A DNA stretch of 7,378 nucleotides from Nitrospinae bacterium AH_259_B05_G02_I21 (GCA_027717595.1 JALLOF010000059.1:1-7378); one strand, 5' to 3'. Shown: positions 1 to 5,182, numbered from the stretch's first letter. The notes: generated from the sequence alone by a model not told the origin. Made by a program: numbers and translations.

Positions 1-48
1 GGGATTTTGTTTGCACGGGTTTCAAATCAGGACACGACGAAGAAGGCT

Positions 49-450
49 TCATCCCCGATAGGCGGCCCAGCTGGTCGGCGTCTCCCAGAGGCGGACCTCA
101 ACGACGGGAAAGCCTTGGCGGGCCGACTCCTCGTAGATGAGCCGCGCGATGGCCTCAGCCGTCGGGTTCTCATCCAGCAGGTAGAGGGGCTCGCCGTGCT
201 CCTGCAGAGTCTGCACCAACGGGTCGGAGCGGTTGAGAATCATCTTGTGGTCGAGGTTCTCGTCGATCCAGGTCTTTAGGATGCGCTTGATGGCGGTGAA
301 ATCGTAAACCATGCCCCGTTCGTCGAGCGTCTCGGCGGCGAGCTCGATCTCGACCAGCCCGTTGTGGCCGTGGAGCCACCGGCAGTTGCCGTCGTAGTTG
401 AGGAGACGGTGTCCGTAGCAGAAGTGGATCTGCTTGGTGACAGTGTACAC
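49..450 (-). CDS. 6-pyruvoyl-tetrahydropterin synthase / QueD-family protein
   Basis: The 133-residue product has the length and motifs of the PTPS/QueD family, which converts dihydroneopterin triphosphate to 6-pyruvoyl-tetrahydropterin or 6-carboxytetrahydropterin. The three zinc-ligand histidines are visible: His14 (in YGHRL) and His27 and His29 (in LHGHN). The catalytic Cys23 sits four residues before His27, as in E. coli QueD (CxxxHGH). Asp67-His68 (NLDHKM) fits the catalytic dyad, ENPTAE at 94-99 is the conserved substrate-side segment, and Glu123 (LWETPT) is the usual pterin-anchoring Glu. The start is GTG at 450, one base after the reductase stop codon, so the two genes are almost certainly cotranscribed and translationally coupled. 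A clear Shine-Dalgarno sequence is not obvious (GGGGCTAGG only). Family is certain; QueD versus a tetrahydropterin-cofactor or folate-pathway enzyme is not settled by sequence. The neighbouring pteridine-reductase-like gene favours pterin work, while the nearby QueC-like gene favours deazapurine work. Confidence 0.93.
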   Translation of the reverse strand: MYTVTKQIHFCYGHRLLNYDGNCRWLHGHNGLVEIELAAETLDERGMVYDFTAIKRILKTWIDENLDHKMILNRSDPLVQTLQEHGEPLYLLDENPTAEAIARLIYEESARQGFPVVEVRLWETPTSWAAYRG

Positions 451-451
451 C

Positions 452-1189
452 CTAGCCCCAGACGGTCCGGCCGCCGTCGATGGTGAGAACCGCGCCGGTC
501 ACAAAGTCGGTCCCTTCACAGACGAAGATGACCGCGTTGGCGATATCGGAGGGGCTGCCCGTGCGCCCAAGGGGGGTCTTGGCGAGCACCTCCCGCCTCT
601 CGGCCTCTGAGAGGTCCTCGGGCAACATGACAGGCCCCGGGTTGATGCAGTTGACCCGCACCTCGGGCGCCAGCGCCTTGGCCAGCCCCTTGGTCATGGC
701 CACCACCCCGGCCTTCGAGATGCAATAGGGCAGGTAGCCCGCATACGGCCGCTCTGCGGCCCAATCCCCGATGTTGACGATCGTCCCGCTTCCGGCCGCC
801 TTCATGGCCAGACCCACCGTTTGAGCGAGGAAGAATGGGCCCTTGAGGTTGGTGTTCATGAGGACGTCCCACTGGAGCTCGGTGACCTCACCGAGGGGAG
901 AGGGGAAGAAGACCGAGGCGTTGTTGACGAGGATGTCGATCCGCCCGAAGCGCTCCAGCACCGCCGAGGCCAGGGCCTCAGCCTCCTTGACCTGGCTGAG
1001 ATCGGCCCGGAAGACTTCGGCCTCGACCCCCTGGGCCCGGTGAGCCTCCACCGCCTCGTCGGCCTCGGCCTTTGACGTCCGGTAGTGGACCGCCTGGTGG
1101 ACCCCACGGGCCGCCAGTGCGTCGGCCACAGCCCGGCCGATCCGCCGTGCGCTGCCCGTCACCAGGGCCACCTTCTCGTTCACCGCCAC
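452..1189 (-). CDS. Pteridine reductase-like short-chain dehydrogenase (PTR1/FolM type)
   Basis: The 245-residue product is a classical short-chain dehydrogenase/reductase with a Rossmann fold. TGSARRIG at 11-18 is the cofactor loop and matches the TGxxxRxG form typical of pteridine reductases; NNAS at 89-92 follows. The active site reads Asp142, then Tyr155 and Lys159 (YCISK). Asp stands exactly 13 residues before Tyr, where most SDRs have Ser; this Asp-Tyr-Lys triad is known from Leishmania PTR1. The C-terminal region has INPGPV and the TGAVLTIDGG ending common to SDRs. Likely role: NADPH reduction of a dihydropterin (or dihydrofolate) in the cytoplasm. The start chosen is GTG at 1189 with AAAGGAGA five bases upstream of it; a second GTG lies two codons in. 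The reading frame stays open upstream to 1417, but that extension crosses the promoter and the neighbouring gene, so I reject it. First gene of a two-gene unit with the PTPS/QueD gene. Confidence 0.9.
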   Translation of the reverse strand: MAVNEKVALVTGSARRIGRAVADALAARGVHQAVHYRTSKAEADEAVEAHRAQGVEAEVFRADLSQVKEAEALASAVLERFGRIDILVNNASVFFPSPLGEVTELQWDVLMNTNLKGPFFLAQTVGLAMKAAGSGTIVNIGDWAAERPYAGYLPYCISKAGVVAMTKGLAKALAPEVRVNCINPGPVMLPEDLSEAERREVLAKTPLGRTGSPSDIANAVIFVCEGTDFVTGAVLTIDGGRTVWG

Positions 1190-1193
1190 GGGG

Positions 1194-1201
1194 TCTCCTT
1201 T
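1194..1201 (-). promoter_or_regulatory. Ribosome binding site of the reductase gene
   Basis: AAAGGAGA on the minus strand, with GGAG five bases before GTG at 1189. It fixes the start against the much longer open frame. The predicted transcript start falls at about 1201, so this site would be at the very 5' end of the mRNA. Confidence 0.8.
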
Positions 1202-1207
1202 GGCCAA

Positions 1208-1236
1208 ATCATAGGCCGCAGGCGGGGGAACGTCAA
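1208..1236 (-). promoter_or_regulatory. Sigma70-type promoter for the reductase-PTPS/QueD unit
   Basis: On the minus strand, TTGACG (1236-1231, five of six consensus bases) is followed by a 17-bp spacer and TATGAT (1213-1208, five of six). The predicted start is near 1201, giving an mRNA leader of only about a dozen bases. Spacing and both hexamers are close to ideal, and the site lies in the correct intergenic position. Confidence 0.75.
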
Positions 1237-1253
1237 GCGGCGCCGAGCTTGAC
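1232..1253. repeat. 7-bp inverted repeat between divergent -35 boxes
   Basis: GTCAAGC (1232-1238) and GCTTGAC (1247-1253) are perfect inverted copies around an 8-bp centre, GGCGCCGA. Five of the seven bases in each arm belong to the two -35 hexamers, so much of the symmetry comes from having back-to-back promoters. The extra GC pair could extend it into a regulator site. A bound protein here would touch both promoters at once. Confidence 0.45.
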
Positions 1254-1277
1254 ATCACCAGGGTCGGCTCGTACGAT
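1249..1277 (+). promoter_or_regulatory. Sigma70-type promoter for the QueC-like/sulfurtransferase unit
   Basis: TTGACA (1249-1254, full consensus), a 17-bp spacer, then TACGAT (1272-1277, four of six). The predicted transcript start is near 1284, only about three bases before the ATG at 1287, implying a leaderless mRNA or a start codon further downstream. Only 12 bp separate its -35 box from that of the opposing promoter. Confidence 0.7.
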
Positions 1278-1286
1278 GAGCTTCCG

Positions 1287-2009
1287 ATGAACGAGCAGGT
1301 GCGGTCGGACAGGGAACCGTTGGTCAGGGAGCCTCTTTGCGTGGTCGCGCTGGTCAGCGGGGGGATTGAGAGCACCGTGCTCGTAAAAGAGCTCCTCGCC
1401 GCAGGCCACACGGTCATCCCCTGCTATGTCGAGGCGGGCCTGTGCTGGGAGGCCCCGGAGCGCCGAGCGCTCGAGGGGCTCCTCGAAGTGCTGGCCCACG
1501 AGCGGCTCGAGGACCTGGTGGTCCTCTCTATGCCCGTTGCCGACTGCTACCGGGACCACTGGAGCCTTACCGGTGCGGCCGTTCCCGACGCCGCGAGTCC
1601 CGACGGGGCCGTCGAGCTGCCGGGGCGCAACCTTCTTTTTCTTGCCAAAGCGGCGGTCTATGCAGCCGACTGCGGGGCCGAGGCCGTTGCTCTGGGTTCG
1701 CTCAAGGGCAACCCCTTTCCCGACGCCACGGCCGCCTTCTTTGCCGCGATGGAAGAGGCGGCGAGCCAGGCTGTGGGTCGGCCGATGGCGGTCCTGACGC
1801 CGCTCGCCCACCTGGATAAGGCCGAGGTGCTCCGGCGCGCCGGGCCCGTTCCCCTCGATCGGACCTTCTCGTGCATCGCCCCGCTGGACGGCCTCCACTG
1901 CGGGCGGTGTAACAAGTGCGCCGAGCGCCGCAGAGGCTTCGCCCAGGCGGGGCTCGCCGACCCGACCCCGTACGCCGGCTCGCCGCCGGTCAAGGAGCCC
2001 ACCGCGTGA
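1287..2009 (+). CDS. QueC-like PP-loop ATPase (variant 7-cyano-7-deazaguanine synthase family)
   Basis: A 240-residue protein of the QueC/ExsB family; classical members use ATP and ammonia to turn 7-carboxy-7-deazaguanine into preQ0. The PP-loop is SGGIES at 24-29, with Glu28 where the family motif SGGxDS has Asp. PGRNLLFLAKAA (112-123) is the typical QueC helix, and the zinc site is Cys196, Cys205, Cys208 and Cys211 (ending in HCGRCNKC). The segment after it (ALGSLKGNPFPDAT, 135-148) departs from the usual QueC pattern, roughly GVNxxDxSGYPDCRPEF, so the substrate may differ. Start is uncertain: ATG 1287 sits almost on the predicted transcript start, while TTG 1320 and GTG 1341 (AGGGAG at 1326-1331, nine bases upstream) are in frame. 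GTG 1341 would leave only five residues before the loop, which seems short. Its stop overlaps the sulfurtransferase start. I would not name it queC without more evidence. Confidence 0.87.
   Translation: MNEQVRSDREPLVREPLCVVALVSGGIESTVLVKELLAAGHTVIPCYVEAGLCWEAPERRALEGLLEVLAHERLEDLVVLSMPVADCYRDHWSLTGAAVPDAASPDGAVELPGRNLLFLAKAAVYAADCGAEAVALGSLKGNPFPDATAAFFAAMEEAASQAVGRPMAVLTPLAHLDKAEVLRRAGPVPLDRTFSCIAPLDGLHCGRCNKCAERRRGFAQAGLADPTPYAGSPPVKEPTA
1992..1997 (+). promoter_or_regulatory. Ribosome binding site of the sulfurtransferase gene
   Basis: AAGGAG inside the 3' end of the QueC-like gene, eight bases before GTG 2006. It supports the GTGA stop-start overlap and rejects the longer open frame that runs back to 1916 inside the upstream gene. 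Confidence 0.8.
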
Positions 2010-2857
2010 AGGAGCCGTTGAAGGGCTACAGCGCCGACCGGTTCCTCATCACTCCCGAGGCGTTGCGCGAGCGCCTCGACGACCCCGACCTCGTCCTCGT
2101 AGATTCCCGGCCCCTGGAGGACTATCAAGCGGGTCACCTCCCTCGAGCCTGCCACATCGACCTCTTTGAGCTGCGTCTCGGGGACTCGAGCGACGCCGCC
2201 CTTGCATCGTTCTGCCGGACGATGGAGCAGGTCCTGGCCGAGGCGGGGGTCACGCCGGCGTCCACCGTTGTGTTCTATGAGGAGGTCTCGGGGATGCGGG
2301 CCCCTCGGGGAGTCTTTCTGATGGAGTACTTAGGCTTCCCCAAGGCCGCGATGTTAGACGGAGGCCTCACGGCCTGGCGAGCGGCGGGCGGGCCTCTCAC
2401 CGAGGAGTTCCCGCAGCCCTCTCCAGGCGCTTTCACCGCCCGTCCGGTGGAGGGCCTGCTCGCCACCTGCGATGACATCATCGCCAGCCTCGAGCGCGAT
2501 GGTGTCGTGTTGCTCGACGCCCGGCGTCCCGCCGAGCACACGGGCGAAGAGGTCCGGGCCGCGCGAGGCGGCCACATCCCACGGGCAGTCAACATCGAGT
2601 GGACGGAGAACCTCGATCCCAACGGAGCCTTCAAGGCGGCCGACGCACTCAGGGCCCTCTACACGGCCAAGGGTGTCGGGCCGGAGAAGGAAATCGTCAC
2701 CTACTGTCAGGGGGGCTATCGCTCCTCGAACGCCTGGCTGGCGCTCAAGCTCATCGGCTATCCGCGGGTGCGAAACTACCTGGCCAGTTGGGCCGAGTGG
2801 GGCAATCGGGACGACACGCCCATCGCCTGCCCCGTCTCCCCCTTAAGGTTGGCTTAG
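2006..2857 (+). CDS. Two-domain rhodanese sulfurtransferase
   Basis: A 283-residue tandem rhodanese of the thiosulfate/3-mercaptopyruvate sulfurtransferase type, which moves sulfane sulfur through an enzyme cysteine persulfide. Domain 1 spans about 15-130 (VLVDSRPLEDYQAGHLPRA, later LDGGLTAW) and has no catalytic cysteine in its loop region (VVFYEEVSG, about 88-96), as is normal for the N-terminal domain. Domain 2 spans about 150-275 with LLDARRPAEHTG and HIPRAVN, and carries the active loop CQGGYRSS with Cys234. That loop is neither the CRKGVT form of classical rhodanese nor the CGSGVT form of mercaptopyruvate enzymes, so the sulfur donor cannot be read off. No signal peptide is seen; a cytoplasmic location is likely. 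GTG 2006 overlaps the QueC-like stop by four bases, so the two are translationally coupled, which suggests sulfur delivery to, or shared chemistry with, that PP-loop protein (inference). Confidence 0.93.
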   Translation: MKEPLKGYSADRFLITPEALRERLDDPDLVLVDSRPLEDYQAGHLPRACHIDLFELRLGDSSDAALASFCRTMEQVLAEAGVTPASTVVFYEEVSGMRAPRGVFLMEYLGFPKAAMLDGGLTAWRAAGGPLTEEFPQPSPGAFTARPVEGLLATCDDIIASLERDGVVLLDARRPAEHTGEEVRAARGGHIPRAVNIEWTENLDPNGAFKAADALRALYTAKGVGPEKEIVTYCQGGYRSSNAWLALKLIGYPRVRNYLASWAEWGNRDDTPIACPVSPLRLA

Positions 2858-2915
2858 CCGTCACGGGCGTGGTTATTTTGGGCGGCGGGTCTCGGTGCGA
2901 TGGGGGCTCACCTCG

Positions 2916-2925
2916 AGGGGAGGGA
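2916..2925 (+). promoter_or_regulatory. Ribosome binding site deciding the pcs start
   Basis: AGGGGAGGGA lies seven bases before GTG 2933. The in-frame upstream ATG at 2900 lacks a comparable purine tract at the right distance, so the GTG is preferred. Confidence 0.7.
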
Positions 2926-2932
2926 CCCGTCG

Positions 2933-3628
2933 GTGGACCGATACGCCCGAATCGCCTGGCTCGCCCACGCCTACACAGGCTTGGGGCTCGTCTGCGGCGG
3001 CCTCACGTTGGCGGCCGGGGCCCGGGCCGACGTGCGGGGAGCCTTCTTCTGGATGTTCCTCGCCATCATCATCGATGCCACCGACGGGGCGTTAGCCCGG
3101 AGGTTGCAGGTCAATGAGCGGCTGCCCCACTTCGACGGGACGCTGCTCGACAACCTCGTCGACTACCTGAACTATGCGCTCTGCCCGGCCTACCTCCTGT
3201 TCGCCCTGGGCCTGCTGCCGATGGGCGCTCTCGCGGTGGGGGCGGTGCCGTTGGTGGCGAGTGCGTACGCGTTTTCCCACCGCGACGCCAAGACGCCCGA
3301 CGGCTTTTTCACAGGCTTCCCTTCTTACTGGAACCTCGTCATCTTCTACGGCTGGTGTCTTAGTCTCTCTGCCGGCTGGCTCGCAGCGTGGCTGGTGCTG
3401 TTTGGGGTCCTGACCTTCGTGCCCATCCGCTACCCGGCCCCCTTCAAGGCCCGACCCCTCCGCCACCTGACCGACCCGCTCTGCGTGGTCTGGGTGCTGT
3501 CGCTCGTTGGGCTCTATCTACAGCTTCCCACACCCTCCGGGTGGCTCGTTTGGGTCTCGCTCCTCTATCCCGCCTACTACGGTGCCGCGACCCTCTGGAT
3601 CGCCTGGACGGGCCAGTCGTCTGGGTAA
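2933..3628 (+). CDS. pcs: Phosphatidylcholine synthase
   Basis: A 231-residue integral membrane enzyme of the CDP-alcohol phosphatidyltransferase superfamily. Pcs condenses CDP-diacylglycerol with choline to give phosphatidylcholine and CMP at the inner membrane. The superfamily signature is complete: Asp48, Asp51-Gly52, Ala55-Arg56, Gly69, Asp73 and Asp77. The gap of 12 residues between AR and G, filled by RLQVNERLPHFD, is the longer form found in Pcs (compare the rhizobial VKEVLP segment) rather than the 8 to 9 of other members. LDNLVDY, a KT pair (120-121) and GFPSYWN (128-134) also match Pcs. About seven or eight hydrophobic segments are visible. Start GTG 2933 is chosen for its strong Shine-Dalgarno; ATG 2900 would add 11 residues. 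It follows the sulfurtransferase by 75 bp with no terminator visible, so readthrough is possible. Its presence predicts phosphatidylcholine in the membrane and a choline supply. Confidence 0.9.
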   Translation: MDRYARIAWLAHAYTGLGLVCGGLTLAAGARADVRGAFFWMFLAIIIDATDGALARRLQVNERLPHFDGTLLDNLVDYLNYALCPAYLLFALGLLPMGALAVGAVPLVASAYAFSHRDAKTPDGFFTGFPSYWNLVIFYGWCLSLSAGWLAAWLVLFGVLTFVPIRYPAPFKARPLRHLTDPLCVVWVLSLVGLYLQLPTPSGWLVWVSLLYPAYYGAATLWIAWTGQSSG

Positions 3629-3648
3629 GCTTCGGGTCGGTTATTCGC

Positions 3649-3678
3649 TGGACAATCGTCGGGACGTTTCACTATTAT
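3649..3678 (+). promoter_or_regulatory. Predicted promoter of the ccm operon
   Basis: TGGACA (3649-3654, five of six) and TATTAT (3673-3678, five of six) with an 18-bp spacer, in a locally A/T-richer patch. It starts 20 bp after the pcs stop. The predicted start near 3685 gives a leader of about 60 bases before ccmA. Confidence 0.65.
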
Positions 3679-3695
3679 TAGGGCCTGGGAGTTCT

Positions 3696-3702
3696 TAAGG
3701 AG
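3696..3702 (+). promoter_or_regulatory. Orphan Shine-Dalgarno-like sequence in the ccm leader
   Basis: TAAGGAG is a better match to the anti-Shine-Dalgarno than the AAGG (3734-3737) actually placed before ccmA, yet no ATG, GTG or TTG follows at a usable distance. A stop codon (TGA, 3739-3741) lies in frame just before ccmA, so ccmA cannot begin here. It may be a ribosome standby site or chance. Confidence 0.35.
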
Positions 3703-3732
3703 CGTAAGGCACCGGCGTTTTCCCTACGCCTT
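3702..3732 (+). other. Leader region with alternative hairpins upstream of ccmA
   Basis: Three short stems compete for the same 3' bases: GGCGT (3714-3718) with ACGCC (3726-3730), AAGGC (3706-3710) with GCCTT (3728-3732), and GCGTA (3702-3706) with TACGC (3725-3729). Each is only five base pairs, so stability is modest. The region lies between the predicted transcript start and the ccmA ribosome binding site, where it could affect translation. No known riboswitch is recognised. Confidence 0.3.
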
Positions 3733-3747
3733 TAAGGTTGAAGAGTG

Positions 3748-4455
3748 ATGATCGAGGCCCTCGACATCGTGAAAACCTTCGGGCCGTTCCGGGCCCTGGA
3801 GCATGTCACGTTCACCGTGCCCGAGGGCCAGTGGGGGATCCTCTATGGACCCAATGGGGCGGGCAAGACCACCCTTATCAAGATATTGGCGACCCTCATG
3901 CGCCCGACCGAAGGGACGGTGCGCCTCCTCGGTATCGATGCCGACAAGGAGCCGGAGGCCATACGACGGCAGATTGGCCTCGTCGGCCATCAGACCTACC
4001 TCTACGAAGACCTGACGGCCTGGGAAAACCTGGCCTTTACGGCGGCCCTCTACGGCGTGCGCAATCGCTCCGAGCGGATTGAACGGGCCATCAAGCAAGT
4101 GGAGCTGGTCGACTGGAAGGATGCACTCGTCCGCATCCTCTCCAACGGCATGAAGAAGCGTCTCGCCCTGGCCCGGTGCGTGGTGATAGAGCCCCGCCTC
4201 CTGCTGCTGGACGAGCCCTATGCGGGGCTCGATGCCCGAAGCCGGAAGATTCTGACAAGCCACCTTGTTTTTTTCAAGGAGGGAGGCGGGACGATTCTGC
4301 TTTCCACTCATCATCCCCAGACGTTGGCCGATGCCCCCGTGGACCGACTCTTCGTCCTTGGGCGGGGCCGCATCGAGCGCGATGAGGTCGTCTCCGAAGG
4401 AGCGGATTGGGCCGAAGCGCTTGAGCGCGTCGCGGCGGGAGGGGTGCCGTCGTGA
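3748..4455 (+). CDS. ccmA: Heme exporter ATP-binding protein CcmA
   Basis: A 235-residue ABC ATPase subunit that, with CcmB, uses ATP hydrolysis to release heme-loaded CcmE from CcmC during cytochrome c maturation. Walker A is GPNGAGKT (34-41), the Q-loop glutamine is Gln82, the ABC signature is the CcmA-type LSNGMKKRLALAR (131-143), Walker B is LLLLDEP (ending at 157), and the H-loop is STHH with His188. Length is close to that of other CcmA proteins (about 200-235). ATG 3748 is chosen; an adjacent in-frame GTG at 3745 is equally placed relative to AAGG (3734-3737), and a stop codon precedes it. First gene of the ccm operon, with its stop overlapping the ccmB start by four bases. The general ABC fold alone would be ambiguous, but the following ccm genes settle the identity. 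Confidence 0.95.
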   Translation: MIEALDIVKTFGPFRALEHVTFTVPEGQWGILYGPNGAGKTTLIKILATLMRPTEGTVRLLGIDADKEPEAIRRQIGLVGHQTYLYEDLTAWENLAFTAALYGVRNRSERIERAIKQVELVDWKDALVRILSNGMKKRLALARCVVIEPRLLLLDEPYAGLDARSRKILTSHLVFFKEGGGTILLSTHHPQTLADAPVDRLFVLGRGRIERDEVVSEGADWAEALERVAAGGVPS

Positions 4456-5129
4456 CGGTTCTCGCCCAGTTCGCTACGCTCACGATGAAGGACCTCCGCC
4501 TGGAGCTTCGGCGCAAGGAGAGCTTCGTCACCGTGGCCTTCTTCGCCATCCTGATCCTCATGACCTTTACCTTTGCCCTGGGGCCCACCGTCACGAGGCT
4601 CGAGGAGCTCGCGCCCGGGCTCATCTGGATTGCATTCGTCTTCACCGGGGTCCTCACCGTGGGCAACGCCTTTCATGTCGAGGAGGTGAACGCGACCCTC
4701 GAAGGGCTCTTGCTAGCGCCGGTGGACCGCGGGGTCCTTTATCTGAGCAAAGCCGCCGGGAATGCGCTCTTAATCCTGGCGGTTCATATAGTGCTGGTGC
4801 CGCTCTTTTTCATCCTGTTCAATGTGGACCGCTGGGCGGTCCTGCCGTCGCTTGGGGTGGTCCTCGTGCTGGCGACCATCGGGTTCGCTGCCGTCGGGAC
4901 TCTTCTGGCCGCTGTGACCCACACGGCGCGGGCCCGTGAGGTGCTCGTGCCCCTGCTCTTGTTGCCGCTTGCGGTGCCGTTGATTCTGGGCGCCGTGCGC
5001 TCGACCGAGGTTCTGTTCCTCGGGGCGTCTCTCGCCGAGGCGGCCCGCTGGGTCAAGCTCATGGTGGCGTTCGACGCCCTCTTTTTGGCGGGCGGCTACC
5101 TCGCCTTCGACTATGTGGTGGAGCTCTAG
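4452..5129 (+). CDS. ccmB: Heme exporter permease CcmB
   Basis: A 225-residue inner-membrane protein, the permease partner of CcmA. It opens with a short cytoplasmic amphipathic stretch containing KDLRLELRRKES (13-24), the charged segment typical of CcmB, and then about six hydrophobic segments: roughly 25-45, 55-75, 102-123, 130-155, 163-182 and 200-220. The EEVNATLEGLLLAPVDR segment (77-93) is the best-conserved part of the family and lies in a cytoplasmic loop. GTG 4452 overlaps the ccmA stop as GTGA, so translation is coupled, which suits a fixed subunit ratio. Length is typical (about 220). It is followed by the only sizeable gap inside the ccm operon. Confidence 0.95.
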   Translation: MTVLAQFATLTMKDLRLELRRKESFVTVAFFAILILMTFTFALGPTVTRLEELAPGLIWIAFVFTGVLTVGNAFHVEEVNATLEGLLLAPVDRGVLYLSKAAGNALLILAVHIVLVPLFFILFNVDRWAVLPSLGVVLVLATIGFAAVGTLLAAVTHTARAREVLVPLLLLPLAVPLILGAVRSTEVLFLGASLAEAARWVKLMVAFDALFLAGGYLAFDYVVEL

Positions 5130-5133
5130 CGAC

Positions 5134-5153
5134 CGGGTGGGACGACCCGCCCG
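5134..5153 (+). other. Strong hairpin in the ccmB-ccmC intergenic gap
   Basis: CGGGTGGG (5134-5141) pairs with CCCGCCCG (5146-5153) through eight base pairs, one of them a T-G wobble, closing a four-base ACGA loop. No T-run follows, so this does not look like an intrinsic terminator. It may stabilise or mark processing of the ccmAB part of the mRNA. Confidence 0.55.
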
Positions 5154-5182
5154 ATGGCGACCCCGGTATTTAAGGATAATGG

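Noticed and set aside
1-48. Possible feature downstream of the PTPS/QueD gene.
   Set aside because: No stem-loop with T-tract and no coding signal; too short to interpret.
1190-1417. N-terminal extension of the reductase reading frame up to 1417 on the minus strand.
   Set aside because: It runs through both promoters and antisense into the QueC-like gene, lacks SDR-like sequence, and a good ribosome binding site with GTG 1189 marks the real start.
1233-1898. 221-residue minus-strand open frame opposite the QueC-like gene.
   Set aside because: No recognisable domain; biased composition expected from the complement of a high-G+C gene with a strong codon pattern.
2850-2880. Possible promoter before pcs (TTGGCT with TTATTT).
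   Set aside because: The -10 element matches only two of six bases; readthrough from the upstream gene is as likely.
3629-3748. Terminator between pcs and ccmA.
   Set aside because: No GC-rich stem followed by T residues; the hairpins there are short and lie after the predicted ccm promoter.
5134-5153. Intrinsic terminator after ccmB.
   Set aside because: The stem is strong but no run of T follows, and ccmC-F would need a new promoter that I do not see.
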